Positions 32,928-40,734 of a stretch of 64,000 bases of DNA are shown here, one piece after another; positions within the stretch are counted from its first letter, which is position 1; the number at the start of each line of letters is the position of its first letter. A program made the position numbers and the translations under genes. Below the pieces are notes generated by a model, which was not told the origin of the DNA, did no database searches, and was given only the letters and a program-made list of their open reading frames with translations. This DNA is from Pseudomonadota bacterium (GTDB lineage: Bacteria; Pseudomonadota; Gammaproteobacteria; Steroidobacterales; Steroidobacteraceae): contig JAJZDW010000005.1 in NCBI GenBank assembly GCA_021851405.1, positions 80,325-144,324 of the forward strand, read 5' to 3'.

Positions 32928-34295
32928 ATGCCCAAACAAGAACTGCGCGCCGCCGCTGCACTCGCCGCCGTGTTCTCGGTCCGCATGCTGGGCCTGTTCA
33001 TGATCTATCCGGTGTTCGCGCTGTTCGCGCGCGGCCTCACCGGCGCGACGCCGGACACCATCGGGCTCGCGCTCGGGATCTATGGACTCACCCAGGGACT
33101 GCTGCAGATGCCCTTCGGGCTGCTCTCGGACCGGATCGGGCGCAAACCGATGGTGGTCGGCGGACTGATTCTGTTCGGTCTCGGCAGCGCGTGGGCCGCG
33201 ACCGCGCACTCGATCGGCACCATGATCGCCGGGCGGGCGCTGCAGGGGGCCGGGGCGGTCGGGGCGGTCATTCTGGCGATGGTCGCCGATCTCACCGCGG
33301 AGGAGAACCGCACCCAGGCCATGGCCATGGTGGGCATGACCATCGGCCTGTCGTTTCTCGTGGCGATCGTCACCGGTCCGCTGGTGGCCGCGTGGATCGG
33401 AGTGTCGGGCATCTTCTGGATGATGAGTGCGCTCGCGCCGCTCGGCATCGCCATCACGCTGTTCGTGATTCCCACCCCGCAGCACCAGCGCGTGCACCGC
33501 GAGGCCGAGCCCGTTCCGGCTCTGCTCGGCGCGGCGCTGCGCGACCGTCAGCTGCTGCGGCTCGACTTCGGCATCTTCGCGCTGCACGCGATGCTGACGG
33601 CGAGTTTTCTCGTGCTGCCGGGGTTGTTCTCCCACGCCCTCGGGATGCGAAGTCGCAGCGACTGGCTGGTGTACCTGCCGATCCTGCTGTTCTCGGTCGT
33701 GGTGATGGTGCCGGCCATCCTCATCGGGGAGCGTCGGCGGTGCATGAAGGGCGTGCTCGTCGCCGCGGTGGCCGCGCTCGGGGTCAGCCAGGTGATGTTG
33801 GCGCTCGGCGGGCACGAGAAACTGGTGCTGCTCGCGGCGCTCGCACTGTTCTTCGCGGCCTTCAACATCATGGAGGCGAGCCTGCCGTCGCTCGTGACGA
33901 GGACCGCGCCGCCCGGGGCGACCGGGACGGCGACCGGGGTGTACTCGAGTTCCCAGTTCATGGGCATCTTCGTCGGCGGCGCGGCCGGCGGCTGGATCGA
34001 GCAGCACGGCGGATCGGGCGCGGTGTTCGCGCTGACCGGTGCGATGGCGCTGATCTGGCTGGTGTTGGCCGCCACGATGCGCGGGCCGAGCTACTTTGCC
34101 TCGAGGGTGGTGCGGCTCGCGGCGGGCGCGCGCGATGCGCAGCGTCTCGCTGCGGCGCTGCGGACCGTGCCCGGGGTCGCCGAGGCGATCGTGGTGGCCG
34201 AAGAGGGCGTCGCCTATCTGAAGGTGGACGCCAAGCGTTACGACCCGCGTGCTGCGGCCGCCGCGGTTGGCGCACCGCTCGAGTCGTCCGGTTGA
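32928..34295 (+). CDS. YajR-like MFS transporter with C-terminal ferredoxin-like domain
   Basis: A 455-residue protein. Residues ~8-395 have the 12-helix major-facilitator pattern with the motif A region GLLSDRIGRKPMVVGG between TM2 and TM3. A soluble C-terminal tail of ~60 residues (RLAAALRTVPGVAEAIVVAEEGVAYLKVDAKRYD) forms a small alpha/beta domain like the YAM domain that distinguishes E. coli YajR from ordinary 12-TM exporters. The substrate of YajR is not established. The upstream sequence contains the conserved 34-bp element. A CGGTACCG palindrome and a T7 run follow the stop, but spaced too far apart for a standard terminator. Confidence 0.82.
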   Translation: MPKQELRAAAALAAVFSVRMLGLFMIYPVFALFARGLTGATPDTIGLALGIYGLTQGLLQMPFGLLSDRIGRKPMVVGGLILFGLGSAWAATAHSIGTMIAGRALQGAGAVGAVILAMVADLTAEENRTQAMAMVGMTIGLSFLVAIVTGPLVAAWIGVSGIFWMMSALAPLGIAITLFVIPTPQHQRVHREAEPVPALLGAALRDRQLLRLDFGIFALHAMLTASFLVLPGLFSHALGMRSRSDWLVYLPILLFSVVVMVPAILIGERRRCMKGVLVAAVAALGVSQVMLALGGHEKLVLLAALALFFAAFNIMEASLPSLVTRTAPPGATGTATGVYSSSQFMGIFVGGAAGGWIEQHGGSGAVFALTGAMALIWLVLAATMRGPSYFASRVVRLAAGARDAQRLAAALRTVPGVAEAIVVAEEGVAYLKVDAKRYDPRAAAAAVGAPLESSG

Positions 34296-34340
34296 GCGGT
34301 ACCGATTCGATCCAACAGCGTATTTTTTTCGGCTGCACAC

Positions 34341-34368
34341 TTGACATGCGCGCGCACATGCATAAGAT
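34341..34368 (+). promoter_or_regulatory. Strong sigma-70 promoter of the NRMT leader
   Basis: A perfect -35 box TTGACA (34341-34346), a 16-bp spacer and -10 TAAGAT (34363-34368) predict a transcription start near 34375. This leaves a ~260-base untranslated leader before the transporter gene, unusually long for this window. Confidence 0.75.
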
Positions 34369-34397
34369 GCGCGCCAACGCAACTACCCGGAACCTGC

Positions 34398-34436
34398 ATG
34401 GACCCTAGCCCTAGTAGCCGCTTCTTCGCCGACTGA
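34398..34436 (+). CDS. Putative leader peptide MDPSPSSRFFAD
   Basis: A 12-codon open frame, ATG to TGA, begins about 23 bases after the predicted transcription start. It encodes an acidic-Pro opening (Asp-Pro-Ser-Pro) followed by Ser-Ser-Arg-Phe-Phe. Acidic and Pro codons at the very N-terminus are the feature of MgtL, the peptide in the mgtA leader whose translation falters at low magnesium. The downstream gene here is an Nramp-related protein with the magnesium-type motif. The stop codon lies exactly in the loop of a hairpin (34427-34442). The ribosome-binding site is weak (CCGGAA). Translation is not proven. Confidence 0.5.
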   Translation: MDPSPSSRFFAD

Positions 34437-34442
34437 TCGGCG
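34427..34442 (+). promoter_or_regulatory. Leader hairpin enclosing the uORF stop codon
   Basis: CGCCGA and TCGGCG pair around the loop CTGA, which contains the TGA stop of the 12-codon leader frame. A ribosome terminating or stalling in the leader peptide would necessarily disrupt this stem, which is the geometry expected of an attenuation-type switch. Confidence 0.5.
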
Positions 34443-34482
34443 GAACGTCTCCCGAGCCAGGGTTTCCACCTCCCTCCGGCAG

Positions 34483-34509
34483 CCGTCCCGCGATTCCGAA
34501 GCGGGACGG
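34483..34509 (+). promoter_or_regulatory. Second stable leader hairpin
   Basis: CCGTCCCGC and GCGGGACGG pair perfectly over nine bases with a 9-base loop. Further GC-rich potential stems follow between 34510 and 34610 (for example around GCGCGCGGCC and CGAGGCCACCGAGCCTCG). They could act as anti-terminator, terminator or Rho-access control elements. No U-run follows this hairpin. Confidence 0.45.
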
Positions 34510-34635
34510 TGCGCACCGCGCGGCCTGCAGCCGCGCGCCGATCGACCCAGACGGTCGAGCGCATCCTCCAAAAAGCGAAATTGAGCGAGCGAGGCCACCG
34601 AGCCTCGCCCGTCAACGCGATGTGAGGAATGACCC

Positions 34636-36264
34636 ATGTCCTTCTCCGAGACTGATGCGGCGCCGGCCGAGGCGCTGTTGTGCGATGTGCACGCCGGTGA
34701 GATCCGCGGCGCGTTCGGCACCATTTCCCGCCACGACAGCGCGGCGCGCAGCAGCTGGGGGCCGCGGCTGCGCACGCTGCTCGCCATCCTGGGGCCCGGC
34801 CTCATCGTCATGGTGGGCGACAACGATGCCGGGGCCTTCGGGACGTATGCGCAGGCCGGCCAGAACTACGGCACGGCGCTGCTGTGGACGCTGCTGCTGC
34901 TGGTGCCGGTGCTCTACGTCAATCAAGAGATGGTGCTGCGTCTGGGTGCGGTGACCCGCACCGGCCACGCACGCCTGATCCTCAAGCGCTACGGACGCTT
35001 CTGGGGCGCCTTCAGCGTGATCGATCTGTTTCTGCTCAACGCGCTGACCATCGTCACCGAGTTCATCGGCATCAGCCTCGCGCTCGGCTATCTGGGCGTG
35101 TCGCGCCCGCTCGGGGTGCTCACCGCCGCGGGGATCATCGTGGCGGCCGCCGGCACCGGGGACTTCCGCCGCTTCGAGCGCTTCTCGATGGTGTTGGTTG
35201 CCGGCAGCCTGCTGCTGCTGCCGGTGTTCGTCTGGATACACCCGCCGCTGCACCAGGTGGCGCACGACCTGCTCGTGCCGCATCTGCCGAGCGGGCATCT
35301 CAGCCAGATCATGTTGCTTATCATCGCCATCGTCGGCACGACCGTGGCGCCCTGGCAGCTGTTCTTCCAGCAAAGCTACGTGATCGACAAGCGCATCACG
35401 CCGCGCTTCATCTCCTACGAGCGGATCGATCTGTGTATCGGGATCGTGCTGGTGGTGGTCGGGGCGGTGGCCATGATCAGCTTCACGGCCGCGACCTTTG
35501 CCGGGCGGGCGCAGTTCGGTGCGTTCCAGGACGCCGGCGCGGTGGCCGCGGCGATCGGGCACTACGTCGGGCGCGCCGCCGGGGTGTGCTTCGCCGTGGC
35601 GCTGATCGATGCGAGCATCATCGGTGCGATGGCCGTGTCGCTCTCGACGGCCTACGCGGTTGGCGATGTGCTCTCCCTCGGGCACTCCCTGCACCAGCGG
35701 CCGAAGGAGGCGAAATCGTTCTATCTGATCTACGCCGGTCTGATCGGTCTGTCGGCCGTGCTGGTGCTCACGCCCGGCACGCCGCTCGGCTTGCTCACCA
35801 ACGCGGTGCAGACGCTCGCCGGGGTGCTGCTGCCGAGCGCGACGGTGTTCCTGCTGCTGCTGTGCAATGACCAGGAGCTGCTCGGGCCGTGGGTCAACGG
35901 GCCGTGGCTGAATCTGTTCACCGCGCTGGTCATCGGGGCGTTGCTGCTGCTGTCGATCATCCTGACGGCCGCAGTGCTCTTTCCGGCGCTCGGCGCCCAC
36001 GTGATGCTCGAGGTGCTCGGTGGCGGCGCGGCGGTGGCCCTCGCCGTGGCGGTCCCGCCGTTCCTGCGCGCGGTGCGCACGCCGGGGCGCCAGTTTGCCC
36101 CCGGGGCGCGCGAGAACTGGCAGATGCCCGCGCTCAGTTCGCTCGAACGGGCGCGTCTGACGCCCTCGACCCGGCTGTGGATGGGGGCGCTGCGGGCCTA
36201 CCTGGTGGTCGCCGGCGGCCTGCTGCTGGCGCGCATCGTGATGCTCTCCGGTCTGCACCTCTAA
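34636..36264 (+). CDS. Nramp-related magnesium-type transporter (NRMT)
   Basis: A 542-residue membrane protein with about 11-12 helices and the Nramp fold order. The metal-site motif of TM1, DPGN in manganese/iron Nramps, is GDNDAGA here (residues 61-67). The TM6 MPH motif is replaced by VAPWQLF (Ala238-Pro-Trp-Gln). Loss of the metal-binding Met and the DNDAG sequence are traits of Nramp-related Mg2+ transporters rather than MntH. An acidic N-terminal extension of ~45 residues precedes TM1. It has its own promoter and a long structured leader with a Pro-containing uORF. I favour Mg2+ uptake; calling it MntH would be misleading. Confidence 0.8.
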   Translation: MSFSETDAAPAEALLCDVHAGEIRGAFGTISRHDSAARSSWGPRLRTLLAILGPGLIVMVGDNDAGAFGTYAQAGQNYGTALLWTLLLLVPVLYVNQEMVLRLGAVTRTGHARLILKRYGRFWGAFSVIDLFLLNALTIVTEFIGISLALGYLGVSRPLGVLTAAGIIVAAAGTGDFRRFERFSMVLVAGSLLLLPVFVWIHPPLHQVAHDLLVPHLPSGHLSQIMLLIIAIVGTTVAPWQLFFQQSYVIDKRITPRFISYERIDLCIGIVLVVVGAVAMISFTAATFAGRAQFGAFQDAGAVAAAIGHYVGRAAGVCFAVALIDASIIGAMAVSLSTAYAVGDVLSLGHSLHQRPKEAKSFYLIYAGLIGLSAVLVLTPGTPLGLLTNAVQTLAGVLLPSATVFLLLLCNDQELLGPWVNGPWLNLFTALVIGALLLLSIILTAAVLFPALGAHVMLEVLGGGAAVALAVAVPPFLRAVRTPGRQFAPGARENWQMPALSSLERARLTPSTRLWMGALRAYLVVAGGLLLARIVMLSGLHL

Positions 36265-36339
36265 ATCGGGGGCGCGCCGCGCCGTGGTAGTCTTCCTCCG
36301 GTGGCCGCGCGCCGGCGCGGACCGGGGGAGGGGGCAAGC

Positions 36340-36918
36340 ATGGGTATCCGGACCAAAGGCTTCGTACTGGCGACGCTGCTCGCCCTGACGATGGGCTTGG
36401 CGCAGGCGCGCCAGTGCGACGGGGTGTCCTTCCCCGATCAGCTCACCGTGCATGGGCAGGCGCTCACGCTCAATGGGCTCGGCATCCGCAAGGCCACGTT
36501 CTTTCGCATCAAGGTCTACGTCGGTGCGCTCTATCTGGCGCACCCGTCGGCCGATGCCGCCGCCATCCTCGCGGCCGATCAGCCGAACGAGATCGTGCTG
36601 CATTTCCTCTGGCACGTGACCACCGGGGAGCTGCGCGATGCCTGGCGTGAGGGGTTCAAGGCGAGTGCGCCGCAGGCGCTCGCACGCCTGCACGGGCGCA
36701 TCGCCGAGCTCAACGGCTGGATGCATGGCATCGGCTCGGGCCACACCATGACGTTCGTGCACCTGCCGGGGCAGGGCATCGAGTATCGACTCGATGGCAA
36801 ACGCGTGGGGACCGTCCCCGGGGCGGATTTTGCCCGGGCCTTCCTCGGCATCTGGCTGGGGACGCACCCGCCGGGGCAGGCGCTGAAGGCGGGGCTGCTC
36901 GGCGGCGCGTGCCGCTAG
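36340..36918 (+). CDS. Chalcone isomerase-like domain protein, exported
   Basis: A 192-residue protein starting at ATG 36340 behind a GGGGGAGGGGG ribosome-binding site. A signal peptide (LATLLALTMGLAQA-RQ) is followed by the bacterial chalcone-isomerase-like pattern LNGLGIRKATFFRIKVYVGALYL, a middle VLHFLWHVT and the terminal FLGIWLGTHPP. Bacterial members of this family are periplasmic and are not known to act on flavonoids; a lipid or hydrophobic ligand is possible. It converges on queD with a 7-bp gap. Confidence 0.85.
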   Translation: MGIRTKGFVLATLLALTMGLAQARQCDGVSFPDQLTVHGQALTLNGLGIRKATFFRIKVYVGALYLAHPSADAAAILAADQPNEIVLHFLWHVTTGELRDAWREGFKASAPQALARLHGRIAELNGWMHGIGSGHTMTFVHLPGQGIEYRLDGKRVGTVPGADFARAFLGIWLGTHPPGQALKAGLLGGACR

Positions 36919-36925
36919 CGCGCGC

Positions 36926-37279
36926 TCACCCGCGGTACTCGCACCCGCTGGTGCAGGTCTCGCGCACCGTGATGCGGCTGAGGCCGGGCAGGGCGGGCTT
37001 CAGGCGCTGCCAGATCCACACGGCCAGCCGCTCGCTGGTCGGGTTCTCCAGCCCCGGCACCTCGTTCAGGTAACGGTGATCGAGCGCCTCGTGCAGCGGT
37101 GCGAAGGCGCGCTTCAGATCGGCGAAATCCAGCACCCAGCCCTGAACCGGGTCGATCGGACCCTCGACGTGGACGCCGATGCGAAAGGAGTGGCCGTGCA
37201 GGCGCGCGCATTTGTGCTCCGGGGGCACCGCCGGCAGGCGGTGGGCCGCCTCGATGCGAAATTCCTTGAAGATTTCCAT
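36926..37279 (-). CDS. queD: 6-carboxytetrahydropterin synthase QueD
   Basis: A 117-residue enzyme starting at ATG 37279, where the family N-terminus [15 protein letters not shown] begins. The zinc His residues are in FRIEAAH and RLHGHSFRI, and the catalytic region includes HKCARLHGH (Cys) and [11 protein letters not shown]. It ends [12 protein letters not shown], typical of QueD. It converts 7,8-dihydroneopterin triphosphate to 6-carboxy-5,6,7,8-tetrahydropterin in queuosine (and preQ0) synthesis. No other queuosine genes are in the window. Confidence 0.94.
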   Translation of the reverse strand: MEIFKEFRIEAAHRLPAVPPEHKCARLHGHSFRIGVHVEGPIDPVQGWVLDFADLKRAFAPLHEALDHRYLNEVPGLENPTSERLAVWIWQRLKPALPGLSRITVRETCTSGCEYRG

Positions 37280-37317
37280 GGGCGAGACTGTACCGGAGCG
37301 CCTGCGCCCCGTCATGA

Positions 37318-37353
37318 CCCTCCTCGGCGCGCCGCGCGGCGCGCCGAGGAGGG
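37318..37353. repeat. 16-bp GC-rich perfect inverted repeat in a divergent promoter region
   Basis: CCCTCCTCGGCGCGCC and its exact reverse complement flank a GCGC loop. The hairpin lies between the divergent queD and LytS-like kinase starts, 38 bp upstream of queD and 24 bp upstream of the kinase. This is an unusual place for a terminator-strength stem. Confidence 0.7.
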
Positions 37354-37377
37354 CGCCGTCAGGGTAGCATTGGGCCC

Positions 37378-38514
37378 ATGAACGCACGATTTAGACCCCT
37401 GCTGCTGATCGTCACGGTGTTCTGGATCTACGTGGCGCTCTCCGACGTGCTCTATGCGAACCAGATGCAGTCGAGTCTCACGGCGATGCATGTGGGGCAC
37501 GTCTTCGCCCCCTGGCGCGCCCGGCTGCTGCAGCATCTGTTTCTCTACCCGGTGCTGCTCGGGTGCGTGTGGAGCTCGCTGCGCCTGGGCTGGGCGCCGT
37601 TCTGGCGGCGCCTGCCGGTGCAGCTGCTGCTGGCCGTGGGGTTTGCGGTGCTCGCCGAGCCGACGCTCTGGCTCGGTGACTCGGTGCTGATGGGCGTCCA
37701 CGAGGTGATGCGTCAGCTGATCCATTTCCCGCCGAGCCCGAAGCGGCCGATCGCGCCGCTGGCACAGATCTGGATCGCCAGCGCGACCAGCTTCCTGCTC
37801 ACCTACGGGTTCGGTCTGGCGCTGGCGAGCGGGTTTGATGTCTACCGCCGCCTGCGCGATTCGCAGATCCGCTCCGCGGCGCTCGAGCGGGCCTTGACCG
37901 CCTCGCACCTGGCGGCGCTGCGCATGCAGCTCTCGCCGCACTCGCTGTTCAATCTGCTGAACACCATTCACGGTCAGATCGACGGCGACCCGGCCGATGC
38001 GCGCAGCATGATCGTGCAGCTGGCCGATCTGCTGCGCCGGCTGTTGCATGCCGGGGAGCGCGAGTTCTCGCGTCTGGCCGATGAGCTGCAGTTTGCGCGG
38101 CTGTACCTGACGCTGCAGCAGCGGCGCTTCTCAGACCGGCTCACCGTGCAGGTGCCGGGGCCGGCGGCCTTCCCGAGTGCGTGGGTGCCGAGCCTGATCC
38201 TGCAGCCGCTGATCGAGAACGCGGTCGTGCACGGGCTGGCCGGTCATCCCGATCCGGTCGAGATCCGCGTCGAGGCGTTCGAAGTCGGCTCCACGCTGAC
38301 GCTGCGGGTGAGCAACACCATCGATCAGAATGAGGCGACCGGGCATGACGGGATCGGATTGAAGAACGTGCGCGAGCGGCTCGCGATCCAGTTCGGCGAG
38401 CGGGCCACCTTCGAGGCCGCGCCGCGACCCGGCGGACACTGGGTGGCGGAGATCCGCCTGCCGCTGCTCGCCGAGCTCAGCGAGACGACGCTCGCATCCC
38501 CGGTGGCCGCCTGA
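37378..38514 (+). CDS. LytS/YehU-type sensor histidine kinase, orphan
   Basis: A 378-residue protein with about four membrane helices in residues 8-155. These are followed by the His_kinase domain [20 protein letters not shown] (phospho-His 188) and a GHKL ATPase with N box [12 protein letters not shown] and G box [11 protein letters not shown]. The family usually reads PHFLFN; Ser replaces Phe after His here. Such kinases normally pair with a LytTR response regulator, but none is encoded next to it; the following gene is an MFS transporter 11 bp downstream. The cognate partner must be elsewhere. Confidence 0.87.
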   Translation: MNARFRPLLLIVTVFWIYVALSDVLYANQMQSSLTAMHVGHVFAPWRARLLQHLFLYPVLLGCVWSSLRLGWAPFWRRLPVQLLLAVGFAVLAEPTLWLGDSVLMGVHEVMRQLIHFPPSPKRPIAPLAQIWIASATSFLLTYGFGLALASGFDVYRRLRDSQIRSAALERALTASHLAALRMQLSPHSLFNLLNTIHGQIDGDPADARSMIVQLADLLRRLLHAGEREFSRLADELQFARLYLTLQQRRFSDRLTVQVPGPAAFPSAWVPSLILQPLIENAVVHGLAGHPDPVEIRVEAFEVGSTLTLRVSNTIDQNEATGHDGIGLKNVRERLAIQFGERATFEAAPRPGGHWVAEIRLPLLAELSETTLASPVAA

Positions 38515-38525
38515 GCGCCGGGCCG

Positions 38526-39794
38526 ATGGGGCAGGAGCACTCGCGCACGCTGCGGCGCGCCTCGGGCATTTCGCTCGCGGTGCTGGCCGGAATCAACCTG
38601 CTCAACTATCTGGACCGCTACGTGGTCTCCGCGGTGCTGCCGCAACTGAAGAGCGGTCCGCTGCGGCTCGATGACTTCGAACTCGGTACGCTGATGAGCG
38701 GCTTTCTCATCGTGTACATGCTGGCCGCGCCGCTGTTCGGTCGGATCGGGGACCGCGGCTCGCGCACCCGGCCGATTGCCATCGGGGTGTTTCTCTGGAG
38801 CCTCGCCACGGGACTCTCGGGGCTGGCGCGCAGCTACCTCGAGCTGCTCGGTGCGCGCGCCGCGGTCGGCATCGGTGAGGCCGCCTACGGCACGATCGCC
38901 CCGTCGCTGCTCGCCGATCATTTTCCGCTGCGCACGCGCGGGCGGGCGTTCGCGCTGTTCAACATGGCGATTCCGGTCGGTGCGGCGCTCGGGTACATCG
39001 TCGGCGGTCTGGTCGCGGCCCACTACGGGTGGCGAGCGGCCTTCTACGTCGCCGGCGTGCCGGGACTCGTGCTGGCGGTGTGGGTGTGGCGGCTGCCGGA
39101 TCCACCGCGCGGGGCGCAGGACGGTGCAGCCGCGGCGCCGGCGGCACCGGCCGGCTCCTGGGGCGTGTATGCGCGGCTGCTGCGCAACCGCGCCTACCGG
39201 CTGACGGTGCTCGGCTATGCGGCCTACACGTTCGCCCTCGGCGGCATGGCCTTCTGGATGCCCACCTTCCTCGAGCGGGTGCGGGGCGTGGCGGCCGTGA
39301 GCGCCACCGCCGGGTTCGGTGAGATCGTGGTGGTGACCGGCTTTCTCGGCACCTTCGTCGGCGGCTGGCTCGGGGATTACGGCCTGAAGTACTCCGCCCA
39401 GGCGTATCTGTGGCTGTCGGGGGCGGTGACGGCGCTCGCGGTGCCGGCGACGTATCTGTCGCTCGCCGCGGGCACGCCGTGGGTCTTCTACGGCGCGCTC
39501 ACCGTCGCGCAGCTGCTGCTGTTCATGTCGACCGGGCCGATCAACACCGTCATCGTCAACCTGGTGAGTCCGGCGGAGCGCGCCTGCGCCGTGGCGCTCA
39601 GCGTGTTCGTCATCCACGCGCTCGGCGATGTGATCTCGCCCTCGATCATCGGTGGGATCTCCGATGCGAGTTCGCTCGGCACGGCCGTGATGATCGTGCC
39701 GCTGGCCGTGGCGGTGTGTGCGCTGCTGTGGCTCATGGCCGCGCGCGCCGATGCGGCCGCTCAGCGCGCGACGAACGCTCTCTCGATGACGTAG
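38526..39794 (+). CDS. MFS transporter, spinster-like
   Basis: A 422-residue 12-helix transporter. The N-terminus has INLLNYLDRYVVSAVLP, the spinster-type TM1 signature. Motif A is GRIGDRGSRTRPIAIGV and the TM4/5 region is GARAAVGIGEAAYGTIAPSLLADHF. Bacterial members carry varied organic molecules, possibly lipids or sugars; no substrate can be assigned. It follows the LytS-like kinase closely, suggesting co-transcription. Its last 34 bp overlap the convergent fpr gene. Confidence 0.87.
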   Translation: MGQEHSRTLRRASGISLAVLAGINLLNYLDRYVVSAVLPQLKSGPLRLDDFELGTLMSGFLIVYMLAAPLFGRIGDRGSRTRPIAIGVFLWSLATGLSGLARSYLELLGARAAVGIGEAAYGTIAPSLLADHFPLRTRGRAFALFNMAIPVGAALGYIVGGLVAAHYGWRAAFYVAGVPGLVLAVWVWRLPDPPRGAQDGAAAAPAAPAGSWGVYARLLRNRAYRLTVLGYAAYTFALGGMAFWMPTFLERVRGVAAVSATAGFGEIVVVTGFLGTFVGGWLGDYGLKYSAQAYLWLSGAVTALAVPATYLSLAAGTPWVFYGALTVAQLLLFMSTGPINTVIVNLVSPAERACAVALSVFVIHALGDVISPSIIGGISDASSLGTAVMIVPLAVAVCALLWLMAARADAAAQRATNALSMT

Positions 39795-40537
39795 TCGCCG
39801 GCCTCGCCGATGTGCGGGGACATCTTGAAACCGCGTCCGTCGAGCAGCGTGCAGGTGTCGGTGAGCATCGCCGGACTGCCGCAGACCATGGCGCGGTCGT
39901 CGGCCGCATCGAGCGGCGGCAGGCCGAGGTCGTAGGCGAGACGGTTCGAGTCGATCAGCGTCGTCAGCCGCCCGTGGTTGGCGTGCGGCTCGCGCGTCAC
40001 GGCCGGGTAGTACAGCAGCTTCTCGCTCACCCACTCCCCGAGCAGATCGTGCGCCTTCAGCTCCTCGATGCGGTGTTTCACCACCGCCGTCTCACGCGCC
40101 CAGCGCACGCCGTGCACGAACACCACGCGATCGAAACGCTCGTAGGTTTCCGGGTCTTTGATGACGCTCATGAAGGGCGCCGCCCCGGTGCCGGTCGAGA
40201 GCAGGTACAGCCGCTTGCCGGGCTTCAGATCATGCAACACCAGCGTGCCGGTGGGCTTGCGGCTGATGAGCACCTCGTCGCCCTCGCGGATGTGCTGCAG
40301 GCGGGAGGTGAGCGGCCCGTCGGGGACTTTGATGCTGAGGAATTCGAGGAACTCCTCGTGGTTCGCACTGGCGATGCTGTAGGCGCGCAGCAGGGGACGA
40401 GAGTCGACCTGCAGACCCACCATGACGAACTGACCGTTTTCGAACCGCAGTCCCGCATCACGCGTCGTGGTGAAGGTGAATTGCGTGTCCGTCCAGTGCT
40501 TCACTGACAGCACCCGCTCGCTGCTGATCGCCGCCAA
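39761..40537 (-). CDS. fpr: Ferredoxin/flavodoxin-NADP(+) reductase
   Basis: A 258-residue FAD enzyme of the bacterial Fpr subclass. The FAD motif is RAYSIASANHEEFLEFLSIKV, the NADP region is LLSTGTGAAPFMSVIKD and VFVHGVRW, and the protein ends HIGEAGDYVIERAFVAR in place of a plant-type terminal Tyr. The start is TTG 40537, supported by GAGAGG eight bases upstream. It exchanges electrons between NADPH and ferredoxin or flavodoxin, often in oxidative-stress defence. The 3' end overlaps the convergent MFS gene by 34 bp. Two TGCGGTAT repeats lie 79 and 100 bp upstream of the start. Confidence 0.93.
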   Translation of the reverse strand: MAAISSERVLSVKHWTDTQFTFTTTRDAGLRFENGQFVMVGLQVDSRPLLRAYSIASANHEEFLEFLSIKVPDGPLTSRLQHIREGDEVLISRKPTGTLVLHDLKPGKRLYLLSTGTGAAPFMSVIKDPETYERFDRVVFVHGVRWARETAVVKHRIEELKAHDLLGEWVSEKLLYYPAVTREPHANHGRLTTLIDSNRLAYDLGLPPLDAADDRAMVCGSPAMLTDTCTLLDGRGFKMSPHIGEAGDYVIERAFVAR

Positions 40538-40734
40538 GTGCGTGTACCTCTCTGTTTAGCCGGGGAATTCAGCGGCGCGCATTGTACCGGGGCAGAGCCG
40601 GGCAGGGAGTGATTTTGCGGTATTTCCTGATGCTTGTGCGGTATGTACGAGCCGCGTCTGTCGCCTCGCGGCAACAGGCGCGGCTGCTATGATGGCGCGG
40701 GCCGCACCGGGCGGCCGTTGCACTCGAGGCGCAC

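Noticed and set aside
31539..34382. A 947-codon minus-strand frame across the marC- and yajR-like genes
   Set aside because: Antisense shadow: the real membrane proteins lie on the plus strand and the frame has no recognisable domain.
34376..34635. A yybP-ykoY manganese riboswitch or M-box in the NRMT leader
   Set aside because: Neither conserved core was recognised; the visible features are a short Pro-containing frame and simple hairpins.
34636..36264. Annotation as manganese transporter MntH
   Set aside because: The DPGN and MPH metal-site motifs are replaced by DNDAG and APW, which fits Nramp-related magnesium transporters instead.
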